This document shows, one piece after another, positions 34,772-42,592 of a stretch of DNA of 64,000 bases. A program made the position numbers and the translations under genes. Source of the stretch: an uncultured Acetatifactor sp. GTDB lineage: Bacteria; Bacillota; Clostridia; Lachnospirales; Lachnospiraceae. The notes beneath the pieces are model-generated. The model was not told the DNA's origin, made no database searches, and was given only the letters and a program-made list of their open reading frames with translations. Position 1 is the first letter of the stretch. Each line of letters starts with the position of its first letter. The stretch lies in contig CAKRRD010000005.1 of assembly GCA_934394815.1 (NCBI GenBank), positions 1-64,000 on the forward strand, written 5' to 3'.

Positions 34772-36751
34772 ATGAAACGAAGGTTTTTGGCAGCATTACT
34801 TTCCCTGAGCATGTGTCTTTCCTTAGTGGCATGTGTGGATGAGGAAGACGTTCTGGTGGATGATGCGCAGGGGACGGAGATCACGGAACGGTCGAATGTA
34901 CAGACAGAGGACGGCAGCTGGGCAGTGTACTGGTATCTGTGCGGAAGTGACCTGGAGACAGATGGCGGCTGTGCTACCACAGATCTGGAGGAAATGCTGC
35001 AGGTAGAGCTTCCGGAGAATGTAAATGTGGTGATCCAGACTGGCGGTGCTATGGAATGGCAGAATGAATATATGGATTCGTCGGTGATCCAGAGATGGCT
35101 TTACAACAGTGAAGGACTTCAACTGTTGGAGGAGCAGGATACGGCCAATATGGGAGATGCGCAGACGCTCTATGAGTTTCTTGCCTTTGCTAATGAGAAT
35201 TATCCGGCTGACAAAGTTGCGGTTACCTTTTGGAATCACGGTGGAGGTTCTGTAAGTGGTGCGGCTTTTGATGAAATCTATGATTATGATTCTCTGAATC
35301 TGGCGGAAATGTATGAGGCTTTCGATGCGGTATGGCCGGCGGATCAGGAAAATCCGGCGCTGGAACTGGTTGGCTTCGATACCTGCCTGATGGCAACTAT
35401 TGATGTGGCAGCAGTTTTCCAGAACTTTGCAAAATATCTGGTAGGTTCCGAAGAGGTAGAACCTGGCAACGGCTGGTACTATACCGGCTGGCTGGGAGCA
35501 TTAGCGGAAAATCCGGGAATGAACGGTGAGGAGTTGGGAATTGCTATCTGTAATTCTTATTATGAAGGCTGTGAAGAGGTCGGCACAGAAGAGGAGACAA
35601 CCTTGTCTGTGACAGATCTGACAAAACTGACACCGCTCTTAGAGGCTTATGAGGCTTTTGGGCAGGAAGCATTGGCGACAGCAACCGAAGAGCCGGGATT
35701 TTTCGCACAACTGGGACGTGCTGCCGCACAGACAGAAAATTACGGCGGCAATACCAGGGAACAGGGATATACCAATATGATAGACTTAGGGCATTTTGCC
35801 CGCCAGACGGCATGGATGCTTCCTTCGGCACAGAATGTATCCGATGCACTGGATGATTGTATCGTTTACCGTGTGGGCGGTGTGTATCGTTCCGAAGCCA
35901 CCGGATTAAGCTGTTACTATTCCTATAATGGTGATGTGGATGATTTTTTCGGCTACATCGACATGGGTACCGGAGAGGCTTTCAAATATCTGTATGCTTA
36001 TGAATTGACCGGTGAACTGCCGGAGGACGGTGAGGAATATCTGGCAGCTCTGGATATTCAGGAATTGCCGGAGCTTGTCACCCTGGAAGATACGGACTGG
36101 GATAATGCGCCCCTGGATGTAGATGACGAGGGAACCGCTTATCTGACATTGGGTCCGGAAGCTAGTGATTTACTGGCAGGTATCGGATTTTCTCTGTTTT
36201 ATGTAGATCCGGAGGATGACCTGATGCTGTTGCTCGGTACTGATAATGATATTGTAGCGGATTGGGACAACGGTATTTTCTATGATAACTTCCGTGGTGT
36301 CTGGGGGGCTATTGACGGCTGTCTGGTCTATATGGAGATATCCTATGAAGGTGATGATTATAATCTGTATTCCGTGCCAATCCTGTTGAATGGAGAAGAG
36401 TATAATCTTCAGGTGGCATACGACTTCACAGAAGAAGAGTGGTACATCATCGGTGCCAGCCGGGGATTGGATTCATGCGGCATGGCAAGCAAAGAACTCC
36501 GTCTGCTCGAAGAGGGAGATGAGATCACTACGATCTGGATGCTTTCTTCTTATAATGGGGATGATGATTTTGAAATGTACGCTGCAGAAGAGCTGACGGT
36601 GACTGCGGATACTTCCTTTGAGGAAGCATCATTGTATGATGGATGCTATGCCATGATCTTTGAAATGTGGGATTCTTCCGGTAATTATGCATACTCCGAT
36701 GTGGTAACATTTGACTGTGCGGACGGGGAGATCTACACGACGGTATATTAA
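34772..36751 (+). CDS. Clostripain-family (C11) cysteine peptidase lipoprotein
   Basis: A surface lipoprotein of about 659 residues. The start is at 34772 because GAGGAGG (34758-34764 region) sits before it and a signal with lipobox LSLVAC follows directly. The C11 core spans about 40-400: YWYLCGSDLET opening, catalytic His in FWNHGGGS and catalytic Cys in GFDTCLMAT. The C-terminal 250 residues are an acidic beta-rich region. It is last in the NRPS operon, which ends in a strong terminator. Family members cleave after basic residues, sometimes with self-activation. It might process the peptide, act with it on host proteins, or be a target of an aldehyde-type inhibitor; none is shown by sequence. 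Confidence 0.9.
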   Translation: MKRRFLAALLSLSMCLSLVACVDEEDVLVDDAQGTEITERSNVQTEDGSWAVYWYLCGSDLETDGGCATTDLEEMLQVELPENVNVVIQTGGAMEWQNEYMDSSVIQRWLYNSEGLQLLEEQDTANMGDAQTLYEFLAFANENYPADKVAVTFWNHGGGSVSGAAFDEIYDYDSLNLAEMYEAFDAVWPADQENPALELVGFDTCLMATIDVAAVFQNFAKYLVGSEEVEPGNGWYYTGWLGALAENPGMNGEELGIAICNSYYEGCEEVGTEEETTLSVTDLTKLTPLLEAYEAFGQEALATATEEPGFFAQLGRAAAQTENYGGNTREQGYTNMIDLGHFARQTAWMLPSAQNVSDALDDCIVYRVGGVYRSEATGLSCYYSYNGDVDDFFGYIDMGTGEAFKYLYAYELTGELPEDGEEYLAALDIQELPELVTLEDTDWDNAPLDVDDEGTAYLTLGPEASDLLAGIGFSLFYVDPEDDLMLLLGTDNDIVADWDNGIFYDNFRGVWGAIDGCLVYMEISYEGDDYNLYSVPILLNGEEYNLQVAYDFTEEEWYIIGASRGLDSCGMASKELRLLEEGDEITTIWMLSSYNGDDDFEMYAAEELTVTADTSFEEASLYDGCYAMIFEMWDSSGNYAYSDVVTFDCADGEIYTTVY

Positions 36752-36803
36752 AGCCGGCAAAATACAGGTAATATAGAAATAAGTTTTTGATTATAAAACG
36801 GTC

Positions 36804-36840
36804 AAAAAGCAATCGTATTTTTTGCGATTGCTTTTTGTCG
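36804..36840 (+). terminator. Terminator of the NRPS operon
   Basis: Perfect 12-bp stem AAAAAGCAATCG (36804-36815) with CGATTGCTTTTT (36825-36836). Confidence 0.85.
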
Positions 36841-36928
36841 TTGGAAAAGGGAAAAAGGTATGATAAGATGAGAAAAGAGTAAAACAGAATAAAATATATC
36901 AAAATATATCAATGGAGAAAATGTAATC

Positions 36929-37783
36929 ATGAAGAAAAAGTTAAGTTCTACGGAAATTTTGAAGGAGACAGGGATCCTGACTGTGGCGGTAGCCATCATA
37001 GCGGCAGCAGTCTACTTTTTCCTGGTGCCGAGTCATGCATCGGTCAGCAGTATTTCCGGTCTCGGCATTGTGCTGTCTAACTTTATACCGCTTCCGCTGT
37101 CGGTCATTACGATGATCCTGAATGTAGTGCTTCTGCTCATCGGTTTTGCCACCTGTGGGAAAGAGTTCGGAGTAAAGACGGTGTATACCAGTGTGATGCT
37201 ACCGGTATTCTTAGGGCTTTTCGAGATGCTGTTTCCAAATTTCGGTTCCCTGACGGACAGTCAGGAGCTGGATGTACTGTGCTATATTCTGGTGGTCAGC
37301 GTGGGACTGAGCATTCTGTTTAACCGGAATGCATCTTCCGGAGGACTGGATATTGTGGCGAAGATTATGAATAAATATCTCCATATGGAACTGGGTAAGG
37401 CCATGTCTCTCTCCGGTATGTGTGTGGCCCTGTCTGCGGCACTGGTATATGATAAGAAAACGGTGGTGCTGAGTATTCTTGGTACTTATTTCAACGGAAT
37501 CATTCTGGATCATTTTATTTTTGACAATAATATCAAGCGGCGAGTCTGCATTATCACGAAAAAAGAGGAAGAACTGCGCCAGTTTATTACGAAAGATCTG
37601 CACAGCGGCGCTACGATCTATGAAGCCATCGGTGCATATAATTTTGAAAAACACAACGAGATCATTACCATTGTGGACAAAAGCGAGTACCAAAAGTTAA
37701 TGAAATTTATCAATGAACTGGATCCCAAGGCATTTATTACCGTATATAATGTATCGAGTATGAAGTATCAGCCGAAGATGTAA
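36929..37783 (+). CDS. YitT family membrane protein (DUF161/DUF2179)
   Basis: A 284-residue protein: about five or six N-terminal helices (YitT_membrane, about 1-185; SISGLGIVLSNFIPLPLSV, NRNASSGGLDIVAKI) and a cytoplasmic DUF2179 domain (about 200-280; RRVCIITKKEEELRQFI). Function is not established for the family; some members are thought to act in ion or metabolite transport. It has its own transcription unit, separated from the NRPS operon by a terminator. Confidence 0.9.
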   Translation: MKKKLSSTEILKETGILTVAVAIIAAAVYFFLVPSHASVSSISGLGIVLSNFIPLPLSVITMILNVVLLLIGFATCGKEFGVKTVYTSVMLPVFLGLFEMLFPNFGSLTDSQELDVLCYILVVSVGLSILFNRNASSGGLDIVAKIMNKYLHMELGKAMSLSGMCVALSAALVYDKKTVVLSILGTYFNGIILDHFIFDNNIKRRVCIITKKEEELRQFITKDLHSGATIYEAIGAYNFEKHNEIITIVDKSEYQKLMKFINELDPKAFITVYNVSSMKYQPKM

Positions 37784-37878
37784 CTATTGATATCAGATCA
37801 GAAAACGCACGTGACTTTCACAGAGATTTCTGCGTGGGAGTGACAGTAATCCCAGAGAGGTTAAAGGAGAAATTGTGT

Positions 37879-38424
37879 ATGGAAACAAAGAGATTAGTAT
37901 TAAGAAAATGGACGGAAGCAGACGCAGAGAGTTTATATGAGTATGCAAAAGATCCGGAAGTCGGCCCCATCGCAGGATGGCCGCCGCATAAGTCCGTAGA
38001 AGAAAGCCTCGATGTGATCAGAAATGTATTTAACGGTCCCGAGTGCTATGCCATCTGTGAAAAAGAGAATGGAAAAGCAATAGGCGCCATCGAGTTGAAA
38101 CGGAAAGGCCACACGGATATGACAGACCGAGAGGACGAGTGTGAACTGGGCTATTGGCTGGGACAGCCTTTCTGGGGAAAAGGGTACATGCCAGAGGCCG
38201 CAAAGGAAATTTTGCGCCATGGATTTGAAGAACTTGGGATGAATACCATATGGTGTGGATATTACGAGGGAAATCAGAAATCCAAAAGAGTGCAGGAGAA
38301 AGTCGGTTTTGTATATCATCATACCTGCGAAAAAGTTCCCGTGCCTTTACTGAATGAAGTAAGAACTGGTCATACAAATGTAATGACAAAAGCGCACTGG
38401 GAGGAAATAAACGAAGGAAGATAA
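37879..38424 (+). CDS. GNAT N-acetyltransferase (RimJ/RimL-like)
   Basis: About 181 residues. METKRLVLRKWTEADAESLY is the usual opening of the RimJ/RimL-like acetyltransferase_3 group, and the acetyl-CoA loop region is seen in ELGYWLGQPFWGKGYMPEA. The start at 37879 is chosen for AAAGGAGA ahead of it; an earlier in-frame ATG at 37834 lacks a binding site. Acceptor substrate unknown (protein N-terminus or small amine). Confidence 0.85.
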   Translation: METKRLVLRKWTEADAESLYEYAKDPEVGPIAGWPPHKSVEESLDVIRNVFNGPECYAICEKENGKAIGAIELKRKGHTDMTDREDECELGYWLGQPFWGKGYMPEAAKEILRHGFEELGMNTIWCGYYEGNQKSKRVQEKVGFVYHHTCEKVPVPLLNEVRTGHTNVMTKAHWEEINEGR

Positions 38425-38771
38425 CGATTTTGTTTGTTTTACATGCAATGTACGAGGGGATCGTAAAAGATCCCCTTAAATGATATCATTTTGAAATATA
38501 GTTATTGCATAATTAGAAAACATAGAGTATGCTTTGTTTATAAGTACACTTCACTTATGAAAATTTCTATGTCAGCAAAAGCTGATGTCTGAGACTTTGA
38601 TGAAAAAGTCAGCCGAACCTCCAAGATAATACAACAGAAGATAAGGGGAGGCAAAACACCACAGAAAACCAGTTGTATCACAAAACCAGGTAAGCTATAA
38701 TATAGATATGTATAGATTCCTTTTGCGTCTGAAAATATCTATAGTTGCCTGACACAAAAGGAGAAAATTAA
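38425..38771 (+). other. Gene-free, structure-rich region upstream of the Rpn gene
   Basis: This 347-base stretch holds a hairpin AGGGGATC/GATCCCCT (38455-38476), probably the weak terminator of the GNAT gene. It is followed by several complementary segments: TCAGC 38572 with GCTGA 38581, alternatively GCTGA with TCAGC 38609; GACTTT 38593 with AAAGTC 38605; CCTCC 38618 with GGAGG 38647; ATACAAC 38629 with GTTGTAT 38672. A promoter for the Rpn gene is readable at 38673-38701, and an inverted repeat ATAGATAT/ATATCTAT spans 38702-38742 in its leader. Confidence 0.4.
38673..38701 (+). promoter_or_regulatory. Promoter of the Rpn gene
   Basis: TTGTAT (38673-38678), a 17-base spacer and a perfect TATAAT (38696-38701). 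Confidence 0.6.
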
Positions 38772-39758
38772 TTGAATACAGAATTGAAGAATGCGGTAAA
38801 AGCAGCCGATCTGAAAGCACAGTATGATGCAAGAGTGAAGCGGCTGGTAGGACACAAAAGAGTTCTGGCACAGATTTTGATCAAAACTGTGGATGAATTT
38901 AAGGGGATGAATCCCAAAACAGTTGCAAACTGCATAGAAGGAACCCCTTATATCAGCACTGTGCCTGTGGAGCCGGGGCTGACCAACGCAGTGCTTGACA
39001 AAAACGGACAGCGTATTGTTGGTTTTAATACGGAAAGTCAGGAGATCAACGAAGGACTGGCGAGATTTGATATTGTTTTTTATGTGCGGACGAAGGATGG
39101 TCTGTCGCAGATCATTATTAATGTAGAAGCACAGAAGGATGAACCGGGAGAGTATGAGATCTTAAACCGGGCAATTTTCTATGTCAGCAGACTGGTCTCT
39201 TCCCAGAAGGAAAGGGATTTTGAGAATTTCCGCTACGATGACATCAAGCGTGTGTATTCCATCTGGGTATGCATGAATATGGATGAGAATACCATGAGCC
39301 ATATCCACCTTACCAAAGAGGATGTGATCGGTTCCTATGAGTGGAAGGGAAATCTGGATCTGATCAACATCGTAATGATAGGATTGGCGAGGGAACTGCC
39401 GGAACATGACGAAACCTACGAATTACACCGCTTGCTGGGGGCATTGCTGTCCCAGGAATTGAGTGTAGATGAAAAGTTGAACATCATAGGAAATGAGTAT
39501 AATATTCCCATAGAAGAAAATATGAGAAAGGATGTGAGCGCTATGTGCAATTTAGGCGAAGGAATTGAAGAAAAAGGAATTGCGAAGGGTCGAGAAGCAG
39601 GACGTGAAGAAGGCCGAATAGAGGGTGAAGCCAGTCTTATTTTAAAAATGCACAAGAATGGTCTGTCGGCAGAGCAGATAGCATCCGCCACAGACAAAAC
39701 AATAGAAGAAGTAGAGGCAATTATTTCCGGGAAAAACATTGACACAGGTTTAGAATAA
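38772..39758 (+). CDS. Rpn-family PD-(D/E)XK nuclease/transposase-like protein
   Basis: A 328-residue member of the PDDEXK_2 (PF12784) group related to recombination-promoting nucleases. The N-terminal catalytic domain shows FDIVFYVRTKDGLSQIIINVEAQKD (about residues 96-120; Asp and Glu-x-Gln-Lys active-site residues), followed by YVSRLVSSQ. The C-terminal half is helical with a Gly/Arg/Glu-rich segment (about 270-290) and a helix-turn-helix-like end. The start codon is TTG with AAAGGAG nine or so bases ahead. Such genes occur in many copies in clostridial genomes and are linked to RecA-independent recombination or phage defence; the role here is unknown. Confidence 0.85.
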   Translation: MNTELKNAVKAADLKAQYDARVKRLVGHKRVLAQILIKTVDEFKGMNPKTVANCIEGTPYISTVPVEPGLTNAVLDKNGQRIVGFNTESQEINEGLARFDIVFYVRTKDGLSQIIINVEAQKDEPGEYEILNRAIFYVSRLVSSQKERDFENFRYDDIKRVYSIWVCMNMDENTMSHIHLTKEDVIGSYEWKGNLDLINIVMIGLARELPEHDETYELHRLLGALLSQELSVDEKLNIIGNEYNIPIEENMRKDVSAMCNLGEGIEEKGIAKGREAGREEGRIEGEASLILKMHKNGLSAEQIASATDKTIEEVEAIISGKNIDTGLE

Positions 39759-39880
39759 TAGGTTAGTTATTGACTCATTGAGAGATTTCTATTTTCAAGG
39801 GGTCTTTTTGTAAACTATCAGTTGTATCCCCGACAGTGTAGGCAATAATGAAAAAAAGTCTGACAGAGGGGGGGAGTAAT

Positions 39881-40009
39881 ATGCAGGTAAGAGAATTAGA
39901 GGAACAGAAGCTTCAAAAGATAGGCCATGCCTTTGGAATGGAGTTGGTTAGCCCCCGTGATTTTGGTGAGAAGGGCAAACTCTATGATCTGATCAAATAT
40001 TCGGATTGA
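39881..40009 (+). CDS. Small hypothetical protein (42 residues)
   Basis: ATG at 39881 follows a strong purine-rich GAGGGGGGGAG. The product is charged and helical at its start (MQVRELEEQKLQKIGHAFGM) and ends LYDLIKYSD. No family is recognised. It could be a genuine small protein or the end of a lost gene. Confidence 0.4.
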   Translation: MQVRELEEQKLQKIGHAFGMELVSPRDFGEKGKLYDLIKYSD

Positions 40010-40090
40010 TTTATCTTTTCGCATTATGGAATTGGGCAGGGGTGTGTGATAAAATAGAGCAAAATATCCTGACAAATGGGAGAGAAATCA

Positions 40091-41044
40091 ATGAAAATAG
40101 AAAAAGTAGCAATTTTGGGAGCGGGAGCCGTGGGCTCTTATGTGATCTGGGGACTGGCCGGACGGGAAGACATCCGGCTGGGTGTCGTGGCAGAAGGAGA
40201 GAGGGCGGAGCGCCTGAAACAGGGCTGCCGGATCAATGATGTCATCTATCACCCGGAGGTATGGAGCCCGCAGGAAGCCTACGGAGTTGATCTGCTGATC
40301 GTGGCGCTGAAATACGGAGCATTGCCGGGGGCAATGGAGAGTATCCGTACGATCACCGGTGAAAATACGGTGGTGATGAGCCTGATGAACGGTGTTGACA
40401 GTGAAGAGCTTATTGCGGAGGCAATCGGCGCTTCCCATTTGGTCTATTCCCTGATCAAAGTGGCTTCCCATAAAGAGGATACCGGTTACTATTTTAATCC
40501 GGAGACCACCATAGGAATCGTCTTCGGAGAGGCAGTGGCGCCTTATCAGAGTGAACGGATACAGGCTATAGAAAAACTATTTGAAAATACTGGAATTCAT
40601 TATCGTGTGACGGAGTATATCCGGGAAGAAATGTGGAGTAAATTCCGACTGAATGTGTGCAATAATCTGCCCCAGGCAATTCTTGGTGCCGGTGTGGGCT
40701 GTTACCGGGACAGCACTCATATGAAAGCCATCAGTGACGGTCTGAAAAAAGAGTTGGAAGCCATCGCAGAGGCGAAGGGAATCGATATCAGCAGGGCAGA
40801 TGCCTCTTCCGCCCGCGGGAGTGCGGTGCCGCCCACCGCAAGATATTCCACTTTGCAGGATCTGGATGCCGGACGGCATACGGAGATCGACATGTTCTCC
40901 GGAGCTTTGATGCGTATGGGCAGAGAACTGGGGATTCCGGTTCCCTATAACGAATACACTTACCATATGATCAAAGCCCTCGAAGAGAAGAACGACGGAA
41001 AATTCCATTATACAGGGAAAGAAAAAGCAACCTATGCAAAATAA
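40091..41044 (+). CDS. Ketopantoate reductase-like (ApbA/PanE) dehydrogenase
   Basis: About 317 residues. The N-terminal Rossmann fold starts VAILGAGAVGSYVIWGLAG; the helical C-terminal domain contains WSKFRLNVCNNLPQAILG with the conserved Lys-x-x-x-Asn pattern, and HTEIDMFSGALMRMGRELGIPVPYN. The family reduces 2-ketopantoate to pantoate with NADPH, but many paralogs act on other 2-oxoacids. No pantothenate gene is adjacent, so a paralog role is possible. The start at 40091 has GGGAGAG in front. Its stop lies two bases from the end of the convergent HAD gene. Confidence 0.8.
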   Translation: MKIEKVAILGAGAVGSYVIWGLAGREDIRLGVVAEGERAERLKQGCRINDVIYHPEVWSPQEAYGVDLLIVALKYGALPGAMESIRTITGENTVVMSLMNGVDSEELIAEAIGASHLVYSLIKVASHKEDTGYYFNPETTIGIVFGEAVAPYQSERIQAIEKLFENTGIHYRVTEYIREEMWSKFRLNVCNNLPQAILGAGVGCYRDSTHMKAISDGLKKELEAIAEAKGIDISRADASSARGSAVPPTARYSTLQDLDAGRHTEIDMFSGALMRMGRELGIPVPYNEYTYHMIKALEEKNDGKFHYTGKEKATYAK

Positions 41045-41046
41045 AA

Positions 41047-41817
41047 TTATTTCAGGAAAGTCCGTAGTATCTCCTCAGGCCGGGGAGTGTGCTGCGGATA
41101 TTTTTCTCTTAACGGATCGGCGGCTCCGTCCATAATATAGGGATGTCCCACGATATCCAGCATAGATACGTCATTATAATTGTCGCCGAATGCCATGACA
41201 TCCGCAAGGTCGATACCAAGGATCCTGCAGATAGAGGTGACACCGATGCCTTTGTTGGCAAGGGTAGTATCGATCCAGTAAGGTCCCGCCACCGCACAGT
41301 TCGCCTGCTCCCAACGGGGAACGAAGCGGTCAGCGTAAGCCGCTACGCCTTCATGGAGATATACGGAGACCTTTACGATATCCTCCGGAATTTCGGAAGG
41401 ATCCTGAATGACCTGATAGTTGTTGCCGATAAACTTTATTCTGTCCAGCATTCCCAGCCCACGTTCCATCAGATACGCCGTATTCTGTCCGGAGAGCATG
41501 ACTTCGCCCTGCCTGTCACTCCGGCTCCACAGATCTTCTGCAATTTCCTCTGCCAGCTCTCTAGGCATGGGATTTTTCGCAATACACTGCTCGTCCTTGT
41601 AGATCACGCCACCGTTTTCACATAAGAAAATACAACAATCTGCCACCGGTGCAAACAGCTTCCGCAGGCTGGTATACTGTCTTCCAGACGCCGGGCAGAA
41701 CAGGATCCCCCGGTCACGAAGAGCCCGGATCTGGTCAAAGATTTCTCCCTGTAATTCTTTTTTTCCATATTGCAGCAGTGTACCATCGAGGTCACTGCAG
41801 ACTAATCTGATTCCCAT
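41047..41817 (-). CDS. Cof-type HAD hydrolase
   Basis: A 256-residue phosphatase of the HAD IIB group. Motif I SDLDGTLL, motif II PASGRQY, and motif IV GDNYNDVSML with the preceding NKGIG are intact; a cap domain lies between about 80 and 185. Likely dephosphorylates sugar phosphates or similar small metabolites in the cytoplasm. It follows the HxlR regulator gene by 15 bases and is probably co-transcribed with it. Confidence 0.9.
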   Translation of the reverse strand: MGIRLVCSDLDGTLLQYGKKELQGEIFDQIRALRDRGILFCPASGRQYTSLRKLFAPVADCCIFLCENGGVIYKDEQCIAKNPMPRELAEEIAEDLWSRSDRQGEVMLSGQNTAYLMERGLGMLDRIKFIGNNYQVIQDPSEIPEDIVKVSVYLHEGVAAYADRFVPRWEQANCAVAGPYWIDTTLANKGIGVTSICRILGIDLADVMAFGDNYNDVSMLDIVGHPYIMDGAADPLREKYPQHTPRPEEILRTFLK

Positions 41818-41832
41818 AGTTGGAATTCCTTT

Positions 41833-42159
41833 CTATATGGTTCCGTTTTTATAATTCGTTCCCCATTCCTGCATGGCATTGAGAATAGGGCGCATAGTTT
41901 CCCCGAGGTCGCTCAGGGCATATTCTACCCGGGGCGGTACTTCCGGGTAGACGGTCCGGGTGATCAGTCCGTCCTCTTCCATGGAACGCAGGGAGTCGGT
42001 CAGAACCTTCTGACTGATGCCTTCCAGACTTTTCTTCAACTCATTGAATCTCCAGGGGCGCATCATTAAATTTCTCATTATCAACAATTTCCATTTACTT
42101 CCGATCAACTGTACTGTGGTGGCTACCGGGCATTCCGGCAGTTCGTCCTTCGTCAACAT
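41833..42159 (-). CDS. HxlR-family transcriptional regulator
   Basis: A 108-residue winged-helix protein with the typical HxlR order: Cys at PECPVATT (about residue 10), GSKWKLLIMRNLM, RFNELKKSLEGISQKVLTDSLRSMEEDGLI, wing VPPRVEYALSDLG. Several relatives sense thiol-reactive or aldehyde stress through that Cys. It is divergent from the ACGX peptide cluster, with tandem repeats in between, so it probably controls itself, the HAD gene and perhaps the peptide cluster. Confidence 0.9.
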   Translation of the reverse strand: MLTKDELPECPVATTVQLIGSKWKLLIMRNLMMRPWRFNELKKSLEGISQKVLTDSLRSMEEDGLITRTVYPEVPPRVEYALSDLGETMRPILNAMQEWGTNYKNGTI

Positions 42160-42178
42160 AAGATAGATAACCTCCCAA

Positions 42179-42215
42179 AAGTATCAAATATAATGTAAGT
42201 ATCAATTACAATGTA
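42179..42215. repeat. Tandem 18-19 bp direct repeat, putative HxlR operator
   Basis: AAGTATCAAATATAATGTA (42179-42197) followed by AAGTATCAATTACAATGTA (42197-42215), with only a few differences. Immediately upstream of the HxlR start. Further on, three AAAGGTGC-like repeats (about 42222, 42250, 42268) and a GAAA-capped hairpin AGGC/GCCT (about 42323) lie in the leader of the peptide gene. Confidence 0.5.
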
Positions 42216-42363
42216 ACATAAAGGTGCGCATTCGTCTATAGGTTACAAAAAGGTGCCTATGTAATAAAAAAGTGCGTACTTTTTTTGCCGTTCCGCTCTT
42301 GCTATTCTGTAAATGTAACGAGGCGAAAGCCTGAAAATACACATATTACAGGAGGTAAGTAAA

Positions 42364-42558
42364 ATGGCATTAGCAAACATTTTTGGATGGAACAGACAGG
42401 ACAAGGCACAGACAAGTGCAGCCTGCGGAACAGCATGTGGAGCGGCAGACAAGCCCGCAGAGAAACCTGCAGCCTGCGGAACAGCATGTGGAGCAGCAGA
42501 CAAGCCCGCAGAAAAACCTGCAGCCTGCGGCACGGCATGTGGTGCTTCCGATAAGTAA
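42364..42558 (+). CDS. ACGX-repeat Cys-rich precursor peptide
   Basis: A 64-residue peptide: leader-like MALANIFGWNRQDKAQTS, then repeats AACGTACGAADKPAEKP twice and a final AACGTACGASDK. Each repeat holds two Cys in ACGxACG, six in total, spaced by a Lys/Pro/Glu linker. This is the hallmark of the ACGX class of putative ribosomally made, radical-SAM-modified peptides. AGGAGGTAAGTAAA precedes the ATG. The radical SAM gene starts 34 bases after its stop. The mature product and its chemistry are not known to me; thioether or C-C crosslinks or metal binding are possibilities. Confidence 0.88.
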   Translation: MALANIFGWNRQDKAQTSAACGTACGAADKPAEKPAACGTACGAADKPAEKPAACGTACGASDK

Positions 42559-42592
42559 GTAAATCCAAAAGAGAAAGAAGGAGAGGGACAGG

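Noticed and set aside
42421..42550. Tandem repeats as a possible CRISPR or mini-satellite
   Set aside because: The repeats are in frame, encode the ACGX motif and have no unique spacers.
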